From Adiantum capillus-veneris (Eukaryota > Streptophyta > Polypodiopsida > Polypodiales > Pteridaceae): a DNA stretch of 64,000 bases. Positions 1-11,092 of this stretch are shown here, piece after piece. Position numbers and translations under genes: made by a program. Position 1 is the stretch's first letter. Every line of letters starts with the position of its first letter. Location of the stretch: contig CM043962.1 in NCBI GenBank assembly GCA_014529385.2, positions 150,096,647 through 150,160,646 of the forward strand, in the 5' to 3' direction. Under the pieces are notes generated by a model. It was not told the DNA's origin. It was given only the letters and a program-made list of their open reading frames with translations, and did no database searches.

Positions 1-540
1 CTTGAAGGTATATGAGCTCTTGAAGATGATGAGAAAAGATCTTGAAGTGTATCTTGAATGATTAGAATCTTGAAGTGTATCTTGAATGATTAGAATGGCT
101 TCAAACTTGGTATATGAGCTCTTGAAGATGATAAGAAAAGATCTGGAATGTAAAAATACCCCTTGTAGGCCAAAAATGTCAAATAGACATCCTACGCGTA
201 GGATGTCTACTTCATCAATTTTTGCAGGTAACCACACAGATTGGTTGGCTAGGTGCTCATGAATGTGTTGTGCAAGTTTCATGTGATTTGGACAAGTTTT
301 GGTAGGTCTATGGCCCATTATTGCCTCTATGCCCTAACTTTGCATTTTTTCATGCATATGAGGTCAATGTTGGTCCAAATGGGATGAAACTTGGTGGCTA
401 GCATGTAAAGGCTATTCAGAAAATGTGTGTGATAAAAAATGTTGGGTTCTGTGCCCAAAAATGCCCTTGAGACATCCTACGCGTAGGATGTCTCCTGATG
501 ATTTTTTCATGGAATCTGTCACTAGTGCCTGCTGCCCTTA
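1..540 (-). repeat. Leader-like fragment with two CG-centred palindromes
   Basis: The fragment holds two 24-bp perfect palindromes, at 185-208 and 470-493, both with core ATCCTACGCGTAGGAT and 285 bp apart. The same palindrome is repeated in the leader of element A1 (52159-53878), so this is probably a piece of the same or a related leader. The minus orientation is inferred from A1. No coding sequence is convincing. Confidence 0.55.
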
Positions 541-1659
541 GTCCCCCTGAGTCCCTTTTAAGCCTAATTTCAACAAAAAAGTCAAATGGATAAAAAGTAA
601 CTCCCTGTGGATTTTAGAGCCTCCGAGCCGTCTTCTAACTTTTGGAGTGCTTTTCGGCGATGAAATTTCTTGATATTGGTCTCCATAGCTTCCCGATCCC
701 TTAGGGATCCTTGCCGTATGGTTTTTGTCGACTTTGGCTTCACCGGAGATCCATTTGGAAATTTGTCCCTCTAGAAGCACCCGTGATTGTCTTCGATGAT
801 TTGTGGTGGTCTACCACCATAGGACTTGGTTGTTGATGGTCTAGGAAAGCCGCTCATGAAGTTTGGTGGCAAACGGACATGCAGTTTGGCCGCGAGAGCT
901 ATTTGATGCTTTGTGTGTCTGATGCTGTTTCTGAAGTTTAGTGCTGCTTCAGGTCACCTTTTGGTCATGTGGGCTACATAGACTTGTCGAGCATGTCGAG
1001 ATGCTCCTACCCATGAATTTTGGTAGCATTTGGGCGCCTTTCCGCCGATTTCCCATTTGGTGGCCTCTTGCGGGTTTCTAGGAATTAGGGTTTTTCTTGA
1101 TGATTTTCTACTATCTTTGGACATCCAAGACTGGTCTCCTATGCTAGGGTAAGCTGCCGATGAAGTCTCGTTGCTTTTGGGTTAGCCGTTAGGTGGCCGC
1201 TTCTACTTGTAGGTCTCTAATGCCCGCTTTGTGTGTGAACTCTACGTTAGTTTTCGCGACAAAACGACAAACATGCGCGAAAAGCTCAAGGTGGTGAGCC
1301 TACCTTTCATTTCTGAAGCCCGTCGGGTAGTCGTGCGCGTCGTAGAAGCTGCTGGAAGTTTCGCTCGCTCTAGGTGGCAGAAGCTCTCTCTCAAAGGACA
1401 ATAGTGAAAATGAGCTAAAAATGAGGTGAAAATTTCGTATAATGGAGGTCCCTGAACCACTTTTCATGAAATTTGACATGTGCTCCCAACTTCTTGCGAG
1501 ATGCGGTTTAGGTTCAAAAATTTCTTGATTTGGACTCCATTTGCCTTGTTTACCAGAAATTTGGCATTTCGGTCAAAATCTGGCCAAAACACGCTTTTCG
1601 CTCCAGTCTCATAATTGCACCTCCACTGTACCATAGGTTGTCCTACAGTCACTGATCAT
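541..1659. other. Unassigned intergenic or LTR sequence
   Basis: No protein domain, tandem repeat or RNA gene is visible. Short open frames here have no recognisable composition. Because a 3' LTR must end at about 2071 for element B1, part of this stretch may be that LTR, but I could not find its TG boundary. Confidence 0.3.
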
Positions 1660-2071
1660 CCCCATATTTTTTTTTTCATTACGACCATTTTTCACCTGCT
1701 TTTTGTATTTTTGAAGTTTTTCTGCTGAAAATTAGCAAACTTAAAAGGAAAATAGCAAATCAAACCCAGAAAATCCCCAAAAATCATAATAAATCAAAAA
1801 CATCACCGCAAAACCTTATATACACTCACATGCAGTTTTTATGGCTCGATTTCTCCGTTTTACCAATATTTTGTCCGAAAAATGGCTATTTCTACTTATA
1901 TACACACACCTAGGGGCTTGATTCGGCCTTTGGCCCCATATACCTATAGATACATGCTGTATAAGGGCATATGTACTTGGGTTAGTCCATAAAATTTTGC
2001 AATCAAACAACAACCCTTAAAAATAATCGAAAATCATGCCCTTTTTTGCTCTTTCTGCTATTGGTTCTGCA
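1660..2071 (-). repeat. 3' LTR end (U3 side) of Gypsy element B1
   Basis: The sequence ends in CTGCA at 2071, next to a polypurine tract, as the 5' end of a minus-strand 3' LTR should. The part around 1830-2000 resembles 7720-7880 and 46165-46320 (shared CCTAGGGGCT and GAGGGCATAT-like blocks), which lie at the same position relative to a polypurine tract. The left limit is arbitrary. Confidence 0.45.
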
Positions 2072-2112
2072 TTTGAGAATGCCTCCCCCCCTCCTAGCCG
2101 GAGTCCTCCCGG
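2072..2112 (-). promoter_or_regulatory. Polypurine tract with adjacent hairpin, element B1
   Basis: Read on the minus strand this is a G-rich polypurine tract (about 2081-2094) next to the LTR end. Just upstream of it, 2098-2112 can form a bulged stem (CCGG with CCGG plus one inner pair) around an AGGA loop. The tract would prime plus-strand DNA synthesis. The hairpin matches those at the other PPTs of this window. Confidence 0.6.
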
Positions 2113-2318
2113 AAGACAAGGTATCGCCTTGGAGTATGTGACGTGTATAGGTTGAAAAATTTGTGCTAATGCTTGGCCGATTAATGTGGCCCTATTTTAT
2201 GCATACTCGGTCAATGCATGGAAAAATTAATGCTATGCAAGAGAAAGGTATAAGCAAGATGCTTATTGGCATTCGCCGTCGAGGTTTCCTATTTTCTTTG
2301 CAAGTAACAGCTGTAACT

Positions 2319-2981
2319 CTACTGCTCTCTCTTTAATTGTCTTTCTTGCAAAAGGCAGTCACTTTGCCGCCACTGTTGATACAGCCGTAGTCGTCTCTTT
2401 GGAGAGGATTGGCTTGGACGGAATGGCCGTAGACCGTATCTCTTTTGCTTTCCATTGGTAGCCTGTTTTTGCCGTATCTCTTTTGCTTTCCATTGGTAGC
2501 GTGTTTTGGCCGGTTTTTGTAGGTTTTTTGCTACTTCCTTTGTTGCCACTGTTTTGTTGCTTATTGGCATCCACATAAGTCGGTTTTCCGGTTGCAAATG
2601 TAGCTATCTGCCTTCCGATGTTGCTTGTACTGAAGGGAGTTCCTTTTGCTTTTGTTTTGGTATCCAAATGCGAGTAACATTTGGGTTATTGCTGAGCATT
2701 TTCTTTGGGATCCATATCTGTTTTATGCCCTTGGTTTTTGGTTGAACTATCTGCTTCGGTTGAATTCTTCCGTTGTATTGTTTTTGGTCTGCCATGTCAT
2801 TTCTATCCTTCCGCATCCATACTTGTTTCCCTTGTTTTGGCAACCTAGATGTTTGCACTATGGTTGGTGACTTCGTATGTATGTAGTTAGCATGGTTGGC
2901 TTTTACCTGTTTGTTAGCCTTGGGCAGTATGTTGTTCTTTGGTGGCATTCTTGCTTTTGGCCCTTTTTCCAGTGATTGCAT
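2319..2981 (-). pseudogene. W-x-P-K repeat tail of B1 pol
   Basis: This is a basic, Lys/Gln-rich, low-complexity region in two or three frames. It carries W-I-P-K-like motifs (QIWIPKK, RIWIPKQ, QVWMRK). It lies between the protease relic and the polypurine tract, as do similar tails in A1, A2 and B2. There is no catalytic motif. Short Trp-Pro-Lys motifs also occur in plant copia Gag-Pol linkers as I remember them; a nucleic-acid or Gag-binding role would be inference. Frameshifts break the tail. Confidence 0.55.
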
Positions 2982-3044
2982 TGCTGGCAGCTGATTATTC
3001 CGGTATTGCTGAGCAAAGGCTATTACCTGTTGTTCTTGTGCATG

Positions 3045-3400
3045 CTAAATTTTGACTGCATTCGCATTCCAATCTATCTGTACATTGTACTCTTTTTGCC
3101 AAGGTTGTCCCAACAAAATTGGGTGTTGTGTGCTTTCATCCTCAACTACATAAAATTTGTGTGGGTAAATATATTGATGTACTTGTACATGCGATATAGT
3201 CCAGCCCAATGTTTTCAAAGAATGTGATGTACTACTTTCCAGCACTTCTGGAGTAGGATGAAGTTGACTTGTGGGCTTGAGCTATTTGTATAATCTGTAA
3301 GAGATCAAATTTGCTTGAGCTCTAGAATCAAGCAATGCTGCCGATTCAACTTGATTGCTACCCACTTTAACTGCAATTATTGGCTCCACTGTGTCTTCGT
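3045..3400 (-). pseudogene. Aspartic-protease relic located after integrase (B1)
   Basis: The minus strand around 3300-3345 encodes LLDSRAQANLIS, which fits the D-S/T-G-A...N...I active-site pattern of retroviral-type proteases with Gly changed to Arg. About 60 residues later comes ILLGQPW, matching the I-L-G-x-P-W flap/second motif. A stop falls between them. The unusual point is position: the domain follows the integrase C-terminus, whereas Ty3/Gypsy protease normally precedes RT. Element B2 has the same order with an intact DTGA. Confidence 0.65.
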
Positions 3401-4906
3401 CAAATTTCGTTAGTCGAATGGCATTGATTCGCAATGGTGCTCCACCTTGTTGTTGCTGTCGCAGAAGTCTTCATTTTGCAATGCGTTCTTTTGCCTCTGC
3501 TTGAGCTTCTTCTCGTAGTCTCTGTTTCTCCTTCATTTGTTTGTTGAAGCATATCTTGTGTTAGTGGTAAATGATATTTCTTCCATCGACACCCACTAAT
3601 CCAATTGGACATTTCTTCACCTGCTAATGTAGCAAGCTTGACAGCTCCGCTTTGTGATAGATCATTAATCACAAAGGGTCCCATCCCTCGCTTTTTAAGT
3701 TTCTTGGCATGTTGCTTCAATGTATAAACAAGTACATAATCACCTGTTTTGAACTCTTTCGTGCGCACATGCTTGTCAAAAAACTCTTTTTGTCTTCTCT
3801 TTTTAGCATAGATCGAAGCCACAGCTTGCAAGCGGAGTTCATCTAGCTTTTCAAGGTCATCTATTCTTGAAGAGAGCTCATGCACTGTCCATTCTAAGTG
3901 TTTCATTACTCGTAGAGTTGGAATTAAAAACTCTATGGGTAGTATAGCATTTAGGCCAAACACCTTGTTGTATGGTGTCGTTCCTATCGATGTTTTGTAA
4001 GCTACCCTGTATGCCCATAGTGTTGAGTGCAGCTGCTGCTGATCCCAATATGTTCTTGACTCTGACACAATTTTAGTGCGTGCATAGTGTCTTATTTGTG
4101 GTCTCAGCTTGTCCATTTTTCTGTGGATGGTATGGAGCAGATTTCCTATGTATGACCATGAATTCCTCTAGCAGATATTCAATGACTTCATTAAGAAAAT
4201 GTGTTCCACGATCACTGACAATTTCTATTGGTAAACCGTATCGTACAAAAACATTCTCATACAAAAATTGTGCAGTGGTCCGTGCATCTGCTTTTTGCGT
4301 TGCCTTGGCTTCCGCCCATTTTGTGAGATAGTCCGTAGCCACAATGATATATTGGGTATAGGTGCGATATGCAGGGGGTGAAATAGGTCCCACAAAATCA
4401 ATGCCCCATTTTGCAAATGCCCTTGCTCCCATCATTGGCCGTAGTGGCATCTCATCTCTCTTGATCGGCACCTTGGTGCGTCGACATGCGTCACAATGCT
4501 TTACAAACTCTTCAACATCCATGTGCAATGTAGGCCACCATATTCCTGCGGTAAAGACAATTTTTGCTGTCTTATCGCCCGAAAAATATCCTCCACTTAT
4601 TCCGCTATGTGCATGTTCTAGAATCAGCAGGTATTCACTTTCACTTGCATAGATTCTAAGTTGAGTGTCCTTTCCTCCCTTATAGAGTTGGTTCCCAATT
4701 AACTGAAAGTCGCGAGCCTCCAGCTCTATAGCCCTTTTCCGTGCTCTTGTTATGTTTTCAGGAAACGTCATGGTGGTTAAGAAATCAATGATATATTGAC
4801 TCCATGCAGGTGCAATGTTTACCTGAAACAATGTCGCATGATCCACTGGTCGTTTGGCACTATATAAAGTACAATTGGTAACATACGAATGTGTGTCCGC
4901 ATACAT
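3400..4906 (-). pseudogene. Integrase (zinc module, catalytic core, C-terminal domain), B1
   Basis: Two overlapping frames cover an integrase. The N-terminal zinc-binding module reads HAHSG...WWPTLHMDVEEFVKHCDACRRTK; the second His of the H-H-C-C set appears as Tyr. The core follows with KWGIDFVGPI (first Asp), IVSDRGTHF (second Asp) and the APYHPQKNGQAE block (Glu). The C-terminal part has GDYVLVYTLKQHAKKLKKRGMGPF, the usual GDxVL...GPF fold. A frame change near 4075-4115 joins core and C-terminal halves. The enzyme would insert element cDNA into host DNA. No chromodomain is seen. Confidence 0.85.
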
Positions 4907-5506
4907 AGTTGGCCAATAAAACCCCTAACTGTTTCAGTCTCTGGTGTGTTTTCACTGTTGAACAATGAAATGCACAATCCTGGACATGTGCTTCTTCAAG
5001 GTAACACTCGAATTCTTTCGGATTTATACATAATCGTACAATTTGGTCCGATCCTAGGTGATACAGCCGTCCTGTAATCAACTGGAAGTTTTTTGTTTGT
5101 CGAATTGTTTGTTGTTTGGATATGTATTCCGTATTATCAAACCTACCTCCAAAGGAAAGAATGTTAACAATTTCCTGAGACCATTTGGGTATCATTTCAA
5201 TATTGAAAAGATAAGCATCTGGTATGTCATCATCTACTAGAATACTCCTGATTGCATATGCAGAAGCATCAATGTGAACATGGAATATCTTTTTCCTATC
5301 TGGTGCTTTAAGTACAGGTGCTGATACAAGGTTTTCCTTCAGCTTTTGGAATGAAGTTTCACACTCCTCAGTCCAATCGAAATTGACTAGCAAACGATAC
5401 AGAGATTGTGCAATGACTGCATACATATATATATGAATCTTCAATAATATCCGCAGTGTCCCATGAAGGATTGAACTTTGTTTCACATTAGTAGGCCTGG
5501 GTAGGT
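4860..5506 (-). pseudogene. RT thumb / RNase H start and first zinc module, B1
   Basis: The minus strand gives FDWTEECETSFQKLKENLVSAPVL, the junction of RT thumb and RNase H, followed by HIDASAYAI with the first RNase H aspartate. The body of RNase H is missing: the frame passes directly to a linker and a zinc module (LEEAHVQDCAFH, then VTNC-TLYS with one Cys replaced by Tyr). A second zinc module follows in the integrase entry, so two tandem H2C2-like modules precede the catalytic core. The upstream RT palm is cut off by the LTR at 5507. Confidence 0.7.
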
Positions 5507-6464
5507 TGTTGGAGGGGGAGCGACTCACACACCCATGAAGTGCATGCAAACACTACCTAGATCAACATAATGTCAATCGAGGACACAGATGACACGATAG
5601 GCACACGGAGGAAATCTCTTTAGCTTGTCAGGCTGAGACCATCCTACACATACAACACTCTGGAAGGCCAACTAAACCACAATCAAGAACCTCACTGCTC
5701 TCAACTACACCACCTAGCCACATACACACATACGGAAGGTAACTCACCTAATCATGCCAAATTCATAGGAAACTTAAGGAACACCATCCCCTCACTAGGA
5801 TACACCTGTCCCTAAGCTTCTACACTCAAAACCCTCACTCTAAACCCATCTGCGGAAAACACATAGGATGACAGAACAGAATTTTGAAAGTGCCCGAAAC
5901 TGAAATTTATGAGTACCTATGCGTAGCTTATGTCGCCACGATTCTATAGACTACTAGCACGCAAAAAACAGGCATCGTTTGATACACTTACGGCAACAAA
6001 TAGCTCGTAGATGCGTTGGCGTGTGCGCTTCGTCTCGTGTGGAATGCTTGGCGTCGTCGCGTAGCTCACCTCGAGCCTACAACAATGGTGCAGTCGGATC
6101 TCCAATGTGTTGAGCGAGCCGGGCGTAGCGAGAGGATGAAGCCTCACGCTCACTCTCTTTCTCTCTCACACACAGTAGACGGAAGCGCTAAGTTTTGATT
6201 ATGATAAAAGTCCTTTTACAAAATGACCTAGGTACCTTACATACTAAGGCTACCTTAGGTTTAACCAAAAATGGGGTTGAAAGGGTCAAATGGCTTTGTA
6301 TTTACAATCTGGAAGTACCATTGCACCCCGGCTTTTGAAACTAGAATAACTACTCATTACAAATGACGTTTATAGCCATAATCCACAACATTTCATAACT
6401 CGCAAAAGATAAGACTTTGGTACGAAACTTGAGTTATGTTGTGTTGTTGACCCAGCGATCAACA
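5507..6464 (-). repeat. 3' LTR of element A2
   Basis: This 958-bp LTR begins TGTTGGA and ends CAACA. It is nearly identical to the LTRs at 44081-44929 and 54422-55379. It contains a half-site (CATAGGATG near 5865) related to the leader palindrome. It interrupts the RT/RNase H region of B1; the five bases on its left are TAGGT, but I found no right-hand copy. Confidence 0.88.
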
Positions 6465-6500
6465 TTCCCCCCTTCCGCGTTCATGTTGTCCCTGACATGA
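6465..6500 (-). promoter_or_regulatory. Polypurine tract and NGGA-loop hairpin, A2
   Basis: The polypurine tract (6466-6476, C-rich on the plus strand) directly abuts the 3' LTR. At 6481-6500 an 8-pair stem (TCATGTTG with TGACATGA, two wobble pairs) closes a 4-nt loop that reads GGGA in the element sense. The same structure occurs at A1. Confidence 0.7.
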
Positions 6501-7934
6501 CCTGATTGTCGATGGCGAGGTGGCGACATGACCTGATTGTTGATGGCGAGGTGGTCTTTGCTGTCGTTTTTGCCTGTAACTTTGTCGAACCACAACAAGA
6601 ACTATGATCCATTAGAGCTGACATCTATCATCATAACCATTCATCTTTTGGGATCCTCTGATTACTTTTATGTCCGATCTTCTTCATTGGGGACTTCTTT
6701 GATCCTGTGCAATCATGTTGTTAGTGTTGTCTGCAGCTTTGTCATTGTAGGCCATTCTTCGACTCACCATTGAGGAGAAGTATGCTATGATCTGAAATTG
6801 GTGCTCCAATTCATTTGTCAATTGATTTGAGTAGCATTTCCTTATTGTTGATGTAGAAGGAATATGTACAAGAGGATGGTGATAGGTGTCTTTAGATTAG
6901 GGTTTAAAACCGGGATGACCAAAGGGAAAAAACCCGGTGGGAAAAAAATGCCTTTGGTATATGCTCTTATTGTAGTTGAGCAGTTGAACATGAAGTACAT
7001 GTTCATGAAAGGTGAGTGCTTGGGTGAAACACGGAAAGAGTGTCTGATGCAAGTGCCAATTATGGGACACTCTATATGCATATGAGAAATTTGTCAACAA
7101 AAGCATGCAATGTGAAAGAAGGAGTTGATGGGTGTTTCGAGGAATAAATGTAGCATATGTGACATCAAAATATGTCTCAATAGCTTCCACCTTTCCAAGA
7201 AGGGTTTTCAATGTAGAAGTTTCTCCACTATTATCTCACTGTGCTCAGTACGTGAGTGTCTTTTGGACCTTCTCCTTCACTTCACCAGACTTAAGTACTT
7301 AGACTTCGACTCTTTTGCTCACCTATACCAGCATGAGCGACACAACGTATATATGCTCAACTCTTCCAGCTTGAGCAATACCTAGAATAGCTAAGACGCT
7401 TAGACCATAGAGCATATTACTTGAAGCATTGGGACTAATACCTCGGTCATTTTGTGGCTTAGCTACTCGACTCTGACTTGTATGACTTGTCGGTTGCATG
7501 TTGACACTGCTTTGTGACAACTTCTTCGGCTGTTGTAGTGGCTGCTGAGACATACTTCGTGAAGTTTCATCGTTTCCCTGTACCTTCTTCTCTTTGTAGT
7601 GCTCAGGCCTCTCGTCAGTCTTTTCTTCATGTGGATTATGGATTTTTTTATTTTTTTCTTAATAATAAACAAAGAAAATCTTAAAAAAAAACTTAACAAA
7701 AGAAAAATCATTCAAATAGAAATCTAAATGCTATGTACACTATACACATGTCCCTAGGGGCTCATATATGGATTTGGTCCCCATACTCCTCTGTAGCACT
7801 ACTATGAGGGCATATACTCTAAATTTCGTCAAAAAATTATCACAATAAAACGCAAAAATTCAATGCATCTCACAAAACATTGCCCTCTAATAGTCATAGT
7901 GTTAGGTCCGCATTCAGAATGCCTCCTCCCTTCC
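6501..7934 (-). other. A2 3' region with internal LTR-like end and relic PPT
   Basis: This sequence is nearly identical to 44966-46374 in A1. It has no clear coding capacity. At 7908-7912 it carries TCCGCA followed by a second polypurine tract at 7921-7934, arranged exactly like the LTR/PPT joints of B1 and B2. I read it as the buried 3' end of an ancestral B-type element now overrun by the A-type LTR. The hairpin next to this PPT is decayed, as expected for a relic. Confidence 0.5.
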
Positions 7935-8204
7935 TATTTGGAGTCATCCTTTACGACAGGGTATCGCAAAGGGTATGTGTTGTGCTTGGGCAATTAAAAG
8001 TTGTGCCTATGCAGGCCTTGTAATGTAGCCCTATTATGCATACACAGTCAATGCATGGAAAAGATTCATGTTGTGCAAGATGTGGATATAAGCAATTTGC
8101 TTATTGGCATTTGTTGGCGAGGCTTCCTATTCTAAGCAATGTAATGGTCTTTGAAGCTCCTGTATCGTTGCTTGATTGAAGTGACTTGCTCTCTTCTAAC
8201 TGTA

Positions 8205-10252
8205 CTATAATTGTAGGAAGAATTGTAAGAATTCAAGCAGCGATGCATTGACAACAGTTTTGTTGTTCTTGTTTGGGACCCATTTCTTTGCGATTATTGG
8301 CTGTTTTGTTGCTGGCTCTCGTTTGGGAACCCATACTTGCCCGTGCTTCGTTTGTGTTTGTAGAGACTTCTTTGGGATCCACCTTTTTGTTGTATGAGTC
8401 AATAGTGGTCTTTGCTTCAACCCTTGTATGCTTGGTTGGGGATTGGATTCAGGCTTTGAATGTTGATACTGTGGTTGGTTTGGAATCCAAATATATTCCT
8501 GACTTTTTTGTGCTTGAATCAACTCTTTGGAGCCCAAACCTGAGTTGTGAAAGCTTGCGACTTTGTGATATTCTTACCCGTTCGTGCACGCTTTCCTTGT
8601 TTTTGTTTTGGTGTTGGATCTTGTGATTTGTCATTAGAGATCTTTGTCTTCTTGATCCATATCTGTTTTTGGCCGATCTGGCTTTTTGGTATCCAGATTT
8701 GTCGAGCTTTTTGGCTTTGACTTGTTGTCCTTTTCTTTTGACCTGTCACGGTTATTGCTGAAGGGGTTGGTGATAGTGATGGCCTGAGTTGATGATAAGG
8801 GATGTCGTAAGATTCATCACTATCGCTACTATCCTCAGCAAGGTTGATTTCTTGTACTTTCCCTTGATTTTTTGGCTGGTAGTGGAAAGTTACTGTCTGT
8901 TTGCTCGTGGGTGGTAGTTTCTTGGAGGACTTTTCTAGCCCATTGATTAGAGCATTGTTAGCTTGTTGCTCTGGTCGTATTCCTCCTAGCTGAGTCTTTG
9001 CATCCTTATTAGGAGCCCCGTATGAGGATGCTTGTGGTGGCTGTGTCTTCACCGAGGACTTTGGAATCCACTTTTGATGCACTTTATTCGTGTAGCGATG
9101 ACATTGATTCCCGGGTCGTTGATCTTCTTGAAGCTCGAAGTGTTCTACAGAGTCATAGAACTCGTCGTCTTCTTCATCTTTTGATTCTCCACATTTCTTT
9201 GTTTGCTCCTTATTTCGAGAGCTTGTTGATGTCTGGATCTCTTCGTTTTCCTGGATTACACTCACTGCAAAATAAGGAACGACATCATAGCCATTTTCAT
9301 CACAAAACTTTGTTGTGGGAGCATCCTCCACAGCACACACGTCCAGAGTAGCCAAGATGTGTTCCCATCCAAAAGGCTCTAACTCTTCTTCAAGAAATGG
9401 TTCTGGGATATAGTCCATATCCTCTATAACCTGCTCTAGGATACATTCCTCATGTTTCAAGCTACCACATTGTGAAGCTCCACACATCCACAGTTCTTTA
9501 GGCTTACCCAACCAAGCTGGAAGTTCCGATCCTGCTACTGTGGCGGAATCAAACTCCTCAACCGGTGTTCTCGTCACATCCCTATAGCTATGGTCCCTCA
9601 AGTTTACCTTTGTTATGGTTCCCATATGTCTCAGGTATATATGGTCATAACCCCAATCTTGGACCATTTTCAATTGTCGCATGAATGGTCTTCCCAGAAT
9701 GATGTCATAGTTGTTCTTCTTGCCAAAGGCAACAATAGCAAAAGTGTGTTCATATTCAATGCCACAAGAAGTAACAAGTACTTTTTCTAGCAGTCCTAGG
9801 GGCTTTTCCTTGTGTCCGTCTACAAGCTGCAGGGTCATTCGTGTGGATCTCAAGGCAGGTTTTCCCCATTTTTTCCAAATCTCTTTGGTTGCGATGGCCA
9901 CACCAGCTCCACTATCAAGGATTGCCATGGTTTTTACATTATTGAATTCCATAGGGAGGGTGGTGTTTCCATCTTCTCCCTCGTAATACTCGCCTACTTT
10001 GTTTAATGGCACTGGCCTAGTATTTAGTTGAGGCATTTCAAGCTCTTTGATGCCTTCCTCGATTCGAGTCATTGGGGTTTTTACACCAAATTTCTCTAGA
10101 CATTTACCCACATTAGCCCACATGTTTGGTCTTATTCTGAGCAACTCGGCTAACATTATTGTACAGGTGACTGGGGTAGATAGAATATCGACTAGCCCCT
10201 TTGCATCAATGGCCTTGTTGGGAGTCAGTCTCTGTGATGGGACTGCAACCAC
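8205..10252 (-). pseudogene. Aspartic protease with W-x-P-K repeat tail, A2
   Basis: A 577-codon frame (10252-8519) continues after a frameshift into 8537-8205. Residues 111-117 read AILDSGAG, the active-site D-S-G of a retropepsin-like protease, and residues 184-190 read IILGRPF, its partner motif. An acidic middle part follows. Residues from about 390 onward plus the second frame are basic and carry eight W-x-P/K motifs (KWIPK, IWIPK, VWAPK, RWIPK, VWVPK and variants). The protease would process Gag. It is the best preserved frame of this family in the window. The true start is unclear because it probably continued from gag. Confidence 0.75.
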
Positions 10253-10264
10253 ATCTGACTTGGT

Positions 10265-11092
10265 CTAGTACTCTCCCATGTAGGACGGTAGTGTTCTTAG
10301 CGAATGGGGTTGACTATCCATAGATTGTACAGATCCTTTGTTGCCCCAATACGATCGCACGTCTAGATTCATTTGAGATCCAGTCTCAAATTCCTCTATT
10401 GGTGGTAGAAACACTCCTCGTTCATCACCAGTCTTGTCTACTCGTCTTGTTAGGTCATCGGCTTCATTGGCCTCTCTGACTTGTTTCCACAATTCGTCAA
10501 GACCATCTACCTCTTTACAATCCTCAGGTATAGTTTGGTGAAATCCCTCGGAAGGGTTATCCGTGGTATTCTGTACTATCCTTGGTTCTAATGCTGGGTC
10601 TTTGAGGTTTGGTCTGTGCTCATGACTAGAATCTGGCTCTTTTAGTTCCTAGTTTGGTGGGATTACTTGTGTAGGCATGACACAGATCACATCCTCAGGT
10701 TTTGCAACTGGTGGTTCTAGTAAATCTTGGGCCGTTTGAATCATTTTCTGGCACATTTTAAATTTTTGCTTTTCTAGTTCCGCATAGGGATATGTCATCC
10801 ACCTGTGTTCTTGGGTTTGGTTGTTTTTTAGCTTCACATCAAAGGCTTTCAAGAGGGCATCTAATGCCTAATTAACCTTCTCTGCCAACATAGATCCTCC
10901 TGAACTAGCACTTCTCAGTTTCTCATCCGTGGATGGTTCTTCTAGAGGTTTAACCATCTGTGTAAGAGAAGGTGTCTCCTTTTCCTCATGTTGTTTTATC
11001 TTCTCCTCAGCTTCGGTGCCCATACTTGACCCACAGCTTCCCCTTGATGTCATCATCCCAGTGGTATGCTTAGATTTTGGTTTGGATTTCAA
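10265..11092 (-). pseudogene. gag remnant, A2
   Basis: Broken frames encode LKNNQTQEHRWMTYPYAELEKQ and the following TQVIPPN segment, matching the gag of A1 (49038-49571) and the plus-strand fragment at 16636. Only the C-terminal part of gag remains. The N-terminal gag and zinc-knuckle part seen in A1 is deleted here, the joint lying close to 11092. Confidence 0.7.

Larger units (their letters stand above)
2072..5506 (-). mobile_element. Ty3/Gypsy retrotransposon B1, 3' part
   Basis: Reading on the minus strand the order is RT end/RNase H start, zinc-binding H2C2 module, second H2C2 module, integrase core, integrase C-terminus, aspartic-protease relic, W-x-P-K tail and polypurine tract. The right side is cut in the RT/RNase H region by the LTR of element A2, which starts at 5507. 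The coding sequence carries several frame breaks, so the copy is dead. The B2 element at the right end of the window has the same order from integrase onward. Confidence 0.8.

Noticed and set aside
9022-9351. Plus-strand ORF conserved at 48502-48831
   Set aside because: It is the antisense of the acidic part of the family A protease-tail ORF; its conservation follows from that copy.
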